From JBDHWI01 sp964590135 (GTDB taxonomy: Bacteria; Chloroflexota; Anaerolineae; J036; Brachytrichaceae), in the NCBI GenBank assembly GCA_964590135.1, contig CAZPVX010000015.1, positions 51,078-115,077 of the forward strand: a stretch of 64,000 nt of DNA, read 5' to 3'. Made by a program: the position numbers and the translations under genes. Below are positions 18,673-26,960 of this stretch, piece after piece. Under the pieces are notes generated by a model that searched no databases, was not told the DNA's origin, and was given only the letters and a program-made list of their open reading frames with translations. Each line of letters starts with the position of its first letter. Position 1 is the stretch's first letter.

Positions 18673-21504
18673 TCACCGCGCCATGAACGGCATATACAGG
18701 GAGAATGCCGGCGACTGCGCGTTGATGCCGACGATCACCGGGTCATGGTCGGATGAGCGAAACGCATCCGGCGCAAACAAGCTGATCTGCTGGCCGGCGC
18801 TCTTGAAGTTCAGGTTGTAGTCCAGCACACTCGGCTCGTCGGCGTTGATGTGCCACTCGACCACTTCAGCCACCTTCACGGTCAGGCTGGCCGACGCCAG
18901 CGCGTGATCGAGGTAGCCCCACTGCCCATCGAAGGCGTATGAATACGCATCTGCGCCGATCTTCTGCTCGATCAGATTGGTGTAGCCGGCGCTTACCAAC
19001 GCAGTGATCGGATCTTCCTGCGCATACGAGTTCAAATCACCAACGATCAGCATGTCAGGGTCGGTTGAGCCAGTCGGACTCGTTGCCAGCCACGCCGTCA
19101 ACTCCTGCGCAGCAGCCTTGCGCGTCAGGTTGCAATTGCCCTGTCCGTCTCCGGTGTCGGGGTCTGGACCGATCGGGCTGATGTTGTCGCTACAACCTGA
19201 CCCTTTCGATTTCAGGTGATTGACCACCACAATGACCACTTCGCCGGTGGCGTTATGCCGGAATGCCTGCGCCAGCGCAGGGCGATTGCGCTGAAGGACG
19301 CCGGCGCCGGTGTTGAATAGACCGAATGCGCCGGTATTCAGCACCGCTGTGCTGCTCACAGGCGTCACGCTCGCCGGCTTGTAGAGCAACCCCACGCGAA
19401 TGGCATCCACGCCAAGCGCGTTGGTGATGCCCGTTTGCGCATCCACATCGATGAAGGCATATGTGTTCGGCGCGGTCGCTGCATTCAGTTTGTCCACCAG
19501 TGTTTGGACCGCGCTCGCCGGCCCATAACCGTCGTTCTCCATTTCCATGTAGCCGATCACATCTGCCCCGGTGCCGGTGATGTTTGCCACCGTCTTTGGC
19601 CATTGTCGATCGAACTCAGCCGGACTGTCTGCGCCACGACAATCGGCTGCCGCTCCGCCTACGCCTAACGCGCAGTTGCCAGTGCCAAAGGTGTTGAAGA
19701 AATTGAGCAGGTTGATGCCCGTGATTTTGAGCGTGCCGCTGACGACTGCCGGCACCGGCGGGCGCGGATTCGTCGGGGCGAATGGCACAAATGCTGGGAT
19801 GGTCGTGGTCAGCGCATCAACCGGGCGCAGGCGATAGGCATTGCCGCTGGCGACATTGCCGGCCCAGCCGTAGGTCAGCACGCCGACGGCGTTGCTGAAA
19901 GTGTCACCGCCGCGCAGCGTATTGGCCACGCTTAGTGGGTTGCCGCCGCCACCAAACAAAATGGGATCGGGATTCTGGCTGTTTTTCGCATCATCGACGA
20001 TGATCCGGTTGAGGTCGTTTTGCGCCTGGATGGCAAGCGCCGGCGCGCCCGGCGCGGCGATGCTGGTTGGCTGGCGCAGGCGGCTGCCGCTCGACGCGAC
20101 GATCTGCCCGAAGCGCCCCAACTGGAAATGCTCGCTTACATACAGCGTCTGCGGGAAACGCACCAGCATGCCCTCGTAGCGCTCAAGATAATCGACGCTT
20201 GTGAAGGGCAAAGTCACATCGGTTGGCGTCACGCTGCCTGTGCCGCACAACTCAAACCCGCTCAGGTTGCCAATCTGCGTCTGACCTTGAAATTCCTGCA
20301 CCTGGCCGGTGACGCTGATGAGCGCGCCAAGCGTGACGCTGATGTTGTTGGAGTTAAAGACAAAGATGCCGTCGGATGTGTCGGGGTTGCCATCGCCAGC
20401 AGCATCCTGCAGATAGAAGCCGCGCAGGTTGGGCGTTGACCCTTCAAAATCGCCGACAACCACGCCCTGCACACTTTGCACCGTGCCGCTGAGCGGGCTG
20501 GTGTCGGTCGTGCCTTGCACTGTGCCGATTTTGGCAGAGGGCAGATTACAGGTCGGCGTCATGGTCGAGAAACCGAAGACATGATCGGCAACCATGTTGT
20601 TCGGCACGCCGTCCTGATCAGCCACATTGGCTGCAATCACGGTCACGGTGCAGGTTTCGCCGATAACGAAATCGATGTTGGGGTCGATGGTGAACGAGGC
20701 CGGCCCGCCGCTCACGCTGGTATCGGCCACGTTGCGCAGCCCGCTTGTGTTGCAGTTGATGGTGAACCAGTTGCCCGATATCGTCACCGGTTCCGAGAAG
20801 TTGATGACGATGTTGCTGTTCAGCGCGATGTTGGTGGCGCCATTGGCCGGCGAGGTGCTGTTCACTGTTGGCGGCACATCCACCGGCGCGCCGTCGCCGG
20901 CGATGGTGACATTGTCGTAGCGAATGGCTCCAGTGGTTCCGTAATTCGAGCCGGGATTGGACGCGGTATACGAAAGCGTGCCGGATGCGAATGCCGTTAC
21001 GATGCGCAACGTCAGCGTTGGCACATTGTTTGCCGCGCTGATGCCGCTAAGATCGACTATTCGAGTAAACCAGGTGGTGCCGGCGTTAACCGTGAATGTT
21101 TGCACATCGGTGAACGTGACGTCATCGGTTGAATATTGCACCACAGTTGTATTGGCAGCAGTATTGCTGCGATATTCGTCGTAGCTGAGAATGATATTTG
21201 TGAAGCCTGTGGTATTGACTGAAAACTGCGCCCCTCGCGTCCGATCGCCCGTGCCTTGTGGCGGATAGTTGGCAGTGCTCCAGGCGCGTCCCGGCGATCC
21301 TGTCACAAAGGATGCTGTGGCGCCTCCTACAAGCGCAGCGATTCCGGTTCCCGTGGCGGGCGTCGTGACATCCCCTTCAAACGTCCACTGCGCCAGGGTG
21401 GTGGCGGCATGTACCGGCGCCAATGCTGCCTGCATTGCGATCAACGCGCCGACAGCGATCCAATGCCATCGCGCCCGGGTTGCTGAAAAAGCCGATCTGT
21501 CCAT
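18673..21504 (-). CDS. ExeM/NucH-family extracellular endonuclease
   Basis: A 943-residue exported protein. ATG 21504 is chosen because AGGAGG lies 8 bp upstream, but a GTG one codon earlier is possible. Signal peptide (residues 1-~34, ending 'PVHA'), N-terminal beta domain, an Ig-like Big_5 domain ('PPTVNSTSPANGATNIALNS', 'NFSEPVTI'), and an OB-like YhcR domain ('TVQSVQGVVVGDFEG', 'LRGFYLQDA'). The C-terminal endonuclease/exonuclease/phosphatase domain has 'IGYMEMENDG' (metal Glu), 'VVVNHLKSKGS', 'MLIVGDLNSY' and 'SSDHDPVIVGI' (catalytic Asp-His). It would digest extracellular DNA for nutrients or biofilm turnover. The last residues 'YMPFMAR' form a C-terminal tail seen on other secreted proteins of the lineage. 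Confidence 0.92.
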   Translation of the reverse strand: MDRSAFSATRARWHWIAVGALIAMQAALAPVHAATTLAQWTFEGDVTTPATGTGIAALVGGATASFVTGSPGRAWSTANYPPQGTGDRTRGAQFSVNTTGFTNIILSYDEYRSNTAANTTVVQYSTDDVTFTDVQTFTVNAGTTWFTRIVDLSGISAANNVPTLTLRIVTAFASGTLSYTASNPGSNYGTTGAIRYDNVTIAGDGAPVDVPPTVNSTSPANGATNIALNSNIVINFSEPVTISGNWFTINCNTSGLRNVADTSVSGGPASFTIDPNIDFVIGETCTVTVIAANVADQDGVPNNMVADHVFGFSTMTPTCNLPSAKIGTVQGTTDTSPLSGTVQSVQGVVVGDFEGSTPNLRGFYLQDAAGDGNPDTSDGIFVFNSNNISVTLGALISVTGQVQEFQGQTQIGNLSGFELCGTGSVTPTDVTLPFTSVDYLERYEGMLVRFPQTLYVSEHFQLGRFGQIVASSGSRLRQPTSIAAPGAPALAIQAQNDLNRIIVDDAKNSQNPDPILFGGGGNPLSVANTLRGGDTFSNAVGVLTYGWAGNVASGNAYRLRPVDALTTTIPAFVPFAPTNPRPPVPAVVSGTLKITGINLLNFFNTFGTGNCALGVGGAAADCRGADSPAEFDRQWPKTVANITGTGADVIGYMEMENDGYGPASAVQTLVDKLNAATAPNTYAFIDVDAQTGITNALGVDAIRVGLLYKPASVTPVSSTAVLNTGAFGLFNTGAGVLQRNRPALAQAFRHNATGEVVIVVVNHLKSKGSGCSDNISPIGPDPDTGDGQGNCNLTRKAAAQELTAWLATSPTGSTDPDMLIVGDLNSYAQEDPITALVSAGYTNLIEQKIGADAYSYAFDGQWGYLDHALASASLTVKVAEVVEWHINADEPSVLDYNLNFKSAGQQISLFAPDAFRSSDHDPVIVGINAQSPAFSLYMPFMAR

Positions 21505-21554
21505 CACTAGCGCCTCCTGAAATCATCTTGCCCTTGCGCAGATAATACAGCCTC

Positions 21555-21893
21555 ATGGAAATCGCTTGGGTGACGCTGTTGATCGATGCGGCGATGCTGG
21601 TGGTGTTGCCGGTGGCACTGGCCGCGCTGATCGCGCTGCCATTCTGGGTGCGCCGGCGCATCCTCATCGGCAATGCGCTCGGCAGCGCGGTCATCGGGCT
21701 ATGGATGATCGTGATCATCATCCAGCGTTTCAGCGTGTATTTCACCGCGCCGATCACCGACCCGACTGCAATTCTCGCGCCGCTGGTGACGCCGGCCATC
21801 ATTGGCTGGGTCAACGTGCTGATTTTGTTCTTTCTCAGTGGCGCGGTCGAGGAACGCGCAAAGCGCCGCCACATCAACCCCGACGACTTCTAG
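21555..21893 (+). CDS. Small integral membrane protein of unknown function
   Basis: A 112-residue protein with three predicted membrane helices (about residues 5-30, 38-60 and 72-96). The first loop is basic ('WVRRRILIG') and the C-terminus is charged ('EERAKRRHINPDDF') and probably cytoplasmic. No enzymatic motif is visible. It is divergent from the nuclease gene (50 bp between starts) and convergent with the M3 peptidase gene, with a strong hairpin between. Codon use and GCCGGC content match the neighbours, so a real gene is likely. The function is unknown. Confidence 0.7.
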   Translation: MEIAWVTLLIDAAMLVVLPVALAALIALPFWVRRRILIGNALGSAVIGLWMIVIIIQRFSVYFTAPITDPTAILAPLVTPAIIGWVNVLILFFLSGAVEERAKRRHINPDDF

Positions 21894-21898
21894 ATTTC

Positions 21899-21948
21899 TG
21901 CAGGAGAAGAGAGATTTTCTGCCTGACGCTGTTCTCTCCTCTCCTGCA
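21899..21948. terminator. Bidirectional hairpin between convergent genes
   Basis: A 16-bp stem with one mismatch: TGCAGGAGAAGAGAGA at 21899-21914 pairs with TCTCTCCTCTCCTGCA at 21933-21948, loop 18 nt. It lies exactly between the small membrane protein (+) and the M3 peptidase (-), which end 6 bp on either side. No long U-tract, so it could also act as an mRNA 3'-end stabiliser. Confidence 0.6.
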
Positions 21949-21953
21949 AACAA

Positions 21954-23771
21954 TCACAGCGAGCAATAGCGCTCGATGCGCTGGCCGATCAGGCCGAGGC
22001 TGGCCTGCCAGAACGCCTTGTTGCGAATGTCGATGTCAAAACGCATGGCAAGGTCGGCGGCATTGCCCTCACCGGTGCTGGCCAGCAGTTGCTCATACGC
22101 CGGCACGAACGACTTGCCCTCGCGCCTGTAAATCGCATATAGCCCCGTTGCAAACAGCAGGCCAAAGGCATACGGGAAGTTATAGAACGACAAGCCGGCG
22201 CGGTAGTAATGCGGCTTCCACGTCCACATGTATTTGTGCAGATAGCGCGTGTCCAGGCCGTCGCCATAGGTTTGCTGCTGGCATTCCAGCATCAGCGCGC
22301 TCATCTCATCTGCGCTCAGTTCCGCTTTCTCGCGCCGCTTGAATACTTCCGTCTCGAACAGGTAGCGCGAGGTGATGTCTACGATCACCTGTGTCTTGCC
22401 GATCAGATCCGTCTCCAGGATCGACAGCTCCTCAGCGGGGTTCTTCGCATCTGCCAGCGCTGCATCCACGATGATGTTCTCGCAAAAGATCGACGCGGTT
22501 TCAGCCATCGTCATCGGCGTGATCGTCTGCAATTGTGGCTTGCCCTTCAGGCATTCGTTGTGGAAAGCGTGGCCAAGCTCGTGCGCCACTGTGGATACCT
22601 GGTCGAGCGAACCATCGAAATTGCACAAGACGCGCGATTCTTCGACCGCCGGCACTTCCATGCAGAATGCGCCGGCGCGCTTGCCCGGTCGTTGCTCAGC
22701 ATCGATCCAGTTTTTGGCGAAGGCAGTCTGCGCCATCGTCGTCAGCCGTTCGCTGAATGTGGCGAAGTGCGCCAGCACGAATCGACTGGTCTCCTCCCAC
22801 GAATAGATGCGCTCACTGTGGCCAACCGGCGCCATCAGATCCCACCACGGCAGGCCGGCGGCATGACCCAGCCGCCCGGCTTTGTTGCGCAAATACTTGC
22901 GGAACATCGGAAATGAATCGTGCATTGCGCCAAGCATGGCATCCAGCGTGGCCTGGTCGATGCGGCCTTGATCCAGCGCGCTGTGCAATGCATTGGGCCG
23001 GCCACGCCGCTTGTTCAGCGTGATGACCTCCCCCTTCACACCATTCATCGCCGCAGCCAGCGTCTCCTTCACGCCATCCCATGCCGCCAGCTCGGCATCA
23101 TATGCCGCGCGGCGCACCTCTGCGTCGGGATCGTGCTGCTGAATGTTGATCAATGCCGGCATTGGCAGCCGCTCGGTTTTGCCGACGCGCTCAAATTCAA
23201 CTGTGAGCTGCGACGTGACAGTGCCGTGCAGCTTGCTCCACGCATTCGCGCCGCTCAAACTCAACTCTGCGGCCAACAACTCTTCCGAATCGCTCATCAG
23301 GTAACGGCTTTGCTCAGCAGTTTCGCGCAGATAGAAGGCATGCGCGCGCGCCGCGCCCTCAGTCGTCAAGCGCGGCAACGCGTCGCGCAGGCCACCCAGC
23401 CAGCCGGCGAAGCGCGTATTGATCTGGTTCAGCTGCACGCCGAGCGGCTCGATCTCGCTCAACATCTTGCGCGCGGTCTGGTTGAATGAATCGGTGGAGA
23501 TGAACGAAAAAAGGTATGCGCGAATGGTGGCGTAGCGCTCAAGCAGGGCATTGGCATGATCGAGATAGCCATTCAATATCGCCTGCAGCGCGGCATCCTC
23601 CTGCGCCGGCGCGTCCCTGCGAATGTGGTTCTGGTCGAGGAAGGCGTTTAGCGATTCAATGTCACGCTTCACCTGCGCGATATCGTCACTCAACGCTTCG
23701 GATTCAAGGGACGGATATACGTTCGACAAATCCCAGTGCGGCAGGGAACCAAGATTATTTTGCTGAGACAT
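21954..23771 (-). CDS. M3-family oligoendopeptidase F-like metallopeptidase
   Basis: A 605-residue protein from ATG 23771. The in-frame extension to 23879 runs into the divergent promoter area and is not conserved-looking. The zinc site 'VAHELGHAFH' (HExGH) is followed by the third ligand in 'ETASIFCENIIVDAAL'. The N-terminal helical region ('LPHWDLSNVYPSLES', 'SFISTDSFNQTARKML') is typical of PepF/M3B peptidases, which are about 600 residues. It degrades short peptides in the cytoplasm. It is divergently arranged with the NUDIX gene, 57 bp between starts. Confidence 0.93.
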   Translation of the reverse strand: MSQQNNLGSLPHWDLSNVYPSLESEALSDDIAQVKRDIESLNAFLDQNHIRRDAPAQEDAALQAILNGYLDHANALLERYATIRAYLFSFISTDSFNQTARKMLSEIEPLGVQLNQINTRFAGWLGGLRDALPRLTTEGAARAHAFYLRETAEQSRYLMSDSEELLAAELSLSGANAWSKLHGTVTSQLTVEFERVGKTERLPMPALINIQQHDPDAEVRRAAYDAELAAWDGVKETLAAAMNGVKGEVITLNKRRGRPNALHSALDQGRIDQATLDAMLGAMHDSFPMFRKYLRNKAGRLGHAAGLPWWDLMAPVGHSERIYSWEETSRFVLAHFATFSERLTTMAQTAFAKNWIDAEQRPGKRAGAFCMEVPAVEESRVLCNFDGSLDQVSTVAHELGHAFHNECLKGKPQLQTITPMTMAETASIFCENIIVDAALADAKNPAEELSILETDLIGKTQVIVDITSRYLFETEVFKRREKAELSADEMSALMLECQQQTYGDGLDTRYLHKYMWTWKPHYYRAGLSFYNFPYAFGLLFATGLYAIYRREGKSFVPAYEQLLASTGEGNAADLAMRFDIDIRNKAFWQASLGLIGQRIERYCSL

Positions 23772-23828
23772 GCGGCAACTATAACGTAGGGCAAGCCTAC
23801 CCCGCAGGTGGCCGATAATGCAGCATCC

Positions 23829-24464
23829 ATGACCTTGAAGGCGTTGACACTTGACCGCGTGCAATGCGCATTGCAGCAACCTTTGCCTGGCCTGCCGGCA
23901 CAGTTGCGCATGTCTCCGCCCGGCCGCGCGACCGAATCACCCGCCGGCGCAGTTCCGCGCGACGCCGGCGTATTATTGCTGCTCTACCCCATCGACGGAG
24001 CACTGCACTTCGTGCTGACCCGCCGCACCGATCGGCTCGGCCATCACCGCGGCCAAATCGCATTCCCGGGCGGCGGGCGGGAGAAGGGCGATACAGATAT
24101 CATCGCAACTGCGCTGCGCGAGGCGCACGAAGAGTTGGGCATCGACCTCGCTGGCGTTGAAATCCTCGGCGTGTTGAGCAGCCTTTTCGTGCCGCCGAGC
24201 AACTTCGTCATCCATCCGGTCGTGGGGTATGCGCGCAGCGCGCCGGCGTTTGCGCCGCAAGCCGACGAAGTGGCCGAAGTGTTTGATGTGCCGTTGGCGC
24301 TGCTGCTCGACCCTTCTGTCAAGTGCAGCATATCGCGCCGTTTGCTCAGCCTGGATGGACAGTTGGCAAACACGCCGGCCTACTGCATCGCCGGCCACGA
24401 GGTGTGGGGGGCAACCGCGATGGTGCTGAGCGAATTTGAAGCGCTCCTGCGCAGCCAGGAGTGA
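23829..24464 (+). CDS. NUDIX CoA pyrophosphatase (NudL/UPF0035 type)
   Basis: A 211-residue protein from ATG 23829. A GTG 21 bp upstream is possible. It contains the CoA-diphosphatase signature 'LTRRTDRLGHHRGQIAFPGG' directly before the Nudix box, with 'ATALREAHEELGID' matching the catalytic REUxEExGU core. The UPF0035 consensus (LLTxR...L..H.GQ.AFPGG) distinguishes it from ADP-ribose or 8-oxo-dGTP hydrolases. It would cut CoA or oxidised CoA to 4'-phosphopantetheine and 3',5'-ADP. It ends 15 bp before the convergent translin gene. Confidence 0.88.
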   Translation: MTLKALTLDRVQCALQQPLPGLPAQLRMSPPGRATESPAGAVPRDAGVLLLLYPIDGALHFVLTRRTDRLGHHRGQIAFPGGGREKGDTDIIATALREAHEELGIDLAGVEILGVLSSLFVPPSNFVIHPVVGYARSAPAFAPQADEVAEVFDVPLALLLDPSVKCSISRRLLSLDGQLANTPAYCIAGHEVWGATAMVLSEFEALLRSQE

Positions 24465-24479
24465 TTCGCCGCGCGCCGG

Positions 24480-25112
24480 CTACAACTTCGCCCGCAGCGC
24501 TTCCAACGCTGCCTTCAATTCGCCCTCGCGGAAGCTGATCGTGAGATCGCCGCGCGTGCGCTCCAGCACGCCGCGCACCATGTCGGTGTTGCGGCGCAGC
24601 CCGCCCGTGATGGCATCCGGGAAATCCATCGTCACCAGCAGATCGTAGATGTCGTCCATGGCCGCCAGCAAGCGCTCGCTCTCGGCGTTGTGGCCGGCGC
24701 GCATCTTGTCCAGCGCCCGCCGGCGCAGCTCACCCGCAGCTTCCGCCAGGCCGTTCAAATAGGCTGCAAACTCCACGCCGATCTCCTCTGGTGAAGGAAC
24801 GGGCTGGTCCTGCGCCACAGCCAGCGTCACGTGCGCCTCAGCCAACTCTTTCATCGCATCCTGTGTGTAGCCTGTGAACACCAGTTCGGGATAGGGTGAC
24901 ACGGCGGCAGTCATTTCGCCGGCGACGCGCTTCGCCTCGTTCAATAAGTGCGCTGCCTCACCCCATTCATCGCGATGCGCCGCGCGAATCGTCAACGAAC
25001 AGAACCGAATCACCTCACGCGATAGATTCACCGCTTTGTCACGAGCAGCATTTTTTGCAATGAAGGAAGCGCGAATGCGATCGGAGATGTCTTGCAGGTT
25101 GGCGATGCCCAT
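24480..25112 (-). CDS. Translin-family protein
   Basis: A 210-residue, all-helical protein. The C-terminal half contains the translin/TRAX-like pattern 'DFPDAITGGLRRNTDMVRGVLERTRGDLT' (quoted in parts: 'DFPDAITGGLRRNTDMVR', 'VLERTRGDLT'). The middle part 'EEIGVEFAAYLNGLAEAAGE', then 'LRRRALDKM', matches the archaeal/bacterial translin branch. Eukaryotic translin-TRAX (C3PO) is an RNA/ssDNA-binding octamer in which TRAX supplies acidic RNase residues. Whether this single protein keeps nuclease activity cannot be decided. It is the last gene to the left of the candidate origin and is transcribed away from it. Confidence 0.8.
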   Translation of the reverse strand: MGIANLQDISDRIRASFIAKNAARDKAVNLSREVIRFCSLTIRAAHRDEWGEAAHLLNEAKRVAGEMTAAVSPYPELVFTGYTQDAMKELAEAHVTLAVAQDQPVPSPEEIGVEFAAYLNGLAEAAGELRRRALDKMRAGHNAESERLLAAMDDIYDLLVTMDFPDAITGGLRRNTDMVRGVLERTRGDLTISFREGELKAALEALRAKL

Positions 25113-25170
25113 GCAGACATTTTACTGGTTTGCATTCTCATGAAATCATGCAGTCTGTCGTATGTAGTGA

Positions 25171-25447
25171 TGTGGATCATGTGGACAATGGCTGCCAACG
25201 CCAAATCTGCTGGTGCTGGCCTGCGCAAACCCAACATGTATGCCTGGATGCAGGCAAGCGCGTTTCAGCCCTTGTGAAGCGCGCGGGTGCGCGCTTGCGC
25301 ACAGCATTTTATAAGTCCGATATGTGGCTGTGGATTTGTGGATTGACAGAGTGTGCGCACAGCCTGTGAATTGCCGGCCTGTGTAAAACGCGCAGATGTG
25401 GATAACGCGTCCATGCCCCGCGCGGATCTCCGCAACCGCGTGAATAA
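25171..25447. other. Candidate replication origin: DnaA-box cluster in the 387-bp gene-free gap 25113-25499
   Basis: The gap holds one perfect DnaA box in reverse form, TGTGGATAA at 25397-25405, and at least six more same-orientation near-matches: TGTGGATCA 25171, TGTGGACAA 25180 (directly abutting the first), TGTGGATTT 25329, TGTGGATTG 25337, TGTGTAAAA 25380 and CGTGAATAA 25439. A short AT-rich stretch (ATTTTATAA, 25304-25312) lies before the middle group. Flanking genes are transcribed away on both sides (translin leftward, CHAD protein rightward), as expected around an origin. dnaA itself is not in the window. parAB lies 20 kb to the left. No ORF with a Shine-Dalgarno is credible here. Confidence 0.5.
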
Positions 25448-25499
25448 GCATTCTGTATCTCGATCATCGCGGTAACGTGCTGCAGCCATCAATTGCATC

Positions 25500-26960
25500 A
25501 TGGATAATACGCAGTCCATGCAAACGGTCGAGGCGATATGCGCAAAATACGGCATTGACACAGCACATGCGCAACACGCAGCGCTGAACGCTGCACGACT
25601 GTTTGACGAGTTGCAGCCGTTGCATGGCTTGCAGCCGCGTTCGCGAGATCTGCTCGTCGCCGGCGCGCAGCTATTGGAAATCGGACAGACCGCCGGCGCG
25701 CAGAATGCCTTCAACGCCGGCCGCGACCGCGTAATTGCCGCGCCGCTGATGGGATTTTCCCCCGGCGAGCGCGCTGTGCTGGCTTGTGTGGTTGCCTTTC
25801 AGCGCGAGGGCGCCAATCTCAGGGCGGAGCCGCTATTTATGACGCTCTCGCCGGCGGCGCAAGCCGAAACGCGCTGGCTTGCCGCGCTGGCAGGCGTCGC
25901 TGCCGGCTTGGATGCCTCGCGCACCCAATCCACACGCATTCATTCGGCTGATCTGGCTGCAACCAGATGGACGCTGCGCGTGCGCGGACCGCACAGCCAT
26001 GCCGATGCCGCCGGCGCCATGCGGGCTGCGGGCAACTGGCGCGACCATCTGGATGCTTTGCAGGTGCAGGGCCGGCTTGATTCTGCGGGCATCTCCCTGA
26101 ACGATTCACTTGCGCTGGCCGCGCAAAAGGCGCTGCGCTTCCGCATGGATTGGGCCGGTGGGGAAGCGGTGTGGACGTTGCAAGACGAGCATCTGACGCC
26201 GCGCCGCGTAGGCCGGCTGCGCGTGGCTGTGCGCCGCATGAGAAACGATCTGCAGGTGTTTGGCGAAGGGGTGCGCGGCAGGATCGCCAAGCCTCTCAGC
26301 AAAGGGTTGCGCAACCTAGTGCCGTTGCTGCGCAATGTAAGAATGTACGATGCGCTGATCGAAAACGTCGGCGAGTATGAGCGGCGCAGCGATGAAGACG
26401 CCGGCGCAGGGTTGAGACCCTTGATGGCGCATTGGCAAATCGGGCGCGAGCGCGCCATCGAAAAACTGACCGCGCATGCTGCGAGTGACAGCCACGAAGA
26501 GTGGCGCGACACGCTCGTCAACTGGCTGGCGATGGAGCAAGAGGCGCGTTTCAGCCGGCAAATGGAAGTTGGCGCGCCGTCGCATGTGCGGCATATCGCG
26601 CATGCAGTCTGGCACGCGCATTTGCGCGATGTGCGCGCCTTCGACACCCTGCCAGAGCTGCCGCCGGCGGAGCAGCTTCATGCGCTGCGCATCGCGGTCA
26701 AACAGATGCGCTATGTGTGCGAGGTGCTGCCGCTGGACGAAGCGCGCGCACTGCTGCCGCATTGCATCGCTGCGCAAGACGCATGGGGCGCGGTGAATGA
26801 CGCGCACGAAGCCGCAACGCGCGCCCTTGCATTCGTGGCGAAGCAGCGCGGCGATGCGCGCGCCGGCTTGAAGGGCATTGTGGCCTACGCCGAAGCGCAA
26901 CAGAAAGTCATTGATGCGCGCCTGAAGGAATGGCGCGCTAGTTTGCAACCATTTTTATGA
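25500..26960 (+). CDS. HD-like (Ppx/GppA C-terminal type) plus CHAD domain protein
   Basis: A 486-residue protein. Residues about 1-150 resemble the HD-like helical C-terminal domain of exopolyphosphatases ('LFDELQPLHGLQPRSRDLLV', 'GAQLLEIG', then 'ALVVAFQREGANL'-like 'ACVVAFQREGA'). Residues about 235-480 are a CHAD domain with its conserved basic helices: 'RVGRLRVAVRRMRNDLQVFG' and 'LHALRIAVKQMRYVCEVL'. CHAD domains bind polyphosphate through such Arg/Lys/His helices. The fusion suggests polyphosphate binding with a regulatory or vestigial phosphatase domain. Its stop overlaps the LCP start (ATGA, 26957-26960). Confidence 0.8.
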   Translation: MDNTQSMQTVEAICAKYGIDTAHAQHAALNAARLFDELQPLHGLQPRSRDLLVAGAQLLEIGQTAGAQNAFNAGRDRVIAAPLMGFSPGERAVLACVVAFQREGANLRAEPLFMTLSPAAQAETRWLAALAGVAAGLDASRTQSTRIHSADLAATRWTLRVRGPHSHADAAGAMRAAGNWRDHLDALQVQGRLDSAGISLNDSLALAAQKALRFRMDWAGGEAVWTLQDEHLTPRRVGRLRVAVRRMRNDLQVFGEGVRGRIAKPLSKGLRNLVPLLRNVRMYDALIENVGEYERRSDEDAGAGLRPLMAHWQIGRERAIEKLTAHAASDSHEEWRDTLVNWLAMEQEARFSRQMEVGAPSHVRHIAHAVWHAHLRDVRAFDTLPELPPAEQLHALRIAVKQMRYVCEVLPLDEARALLPHCIAAQDAWGAVNDAHEAATRALAFVAKQRGDARAGLKGIVAYAEAQQKVIDARLKEWRASLQPFL

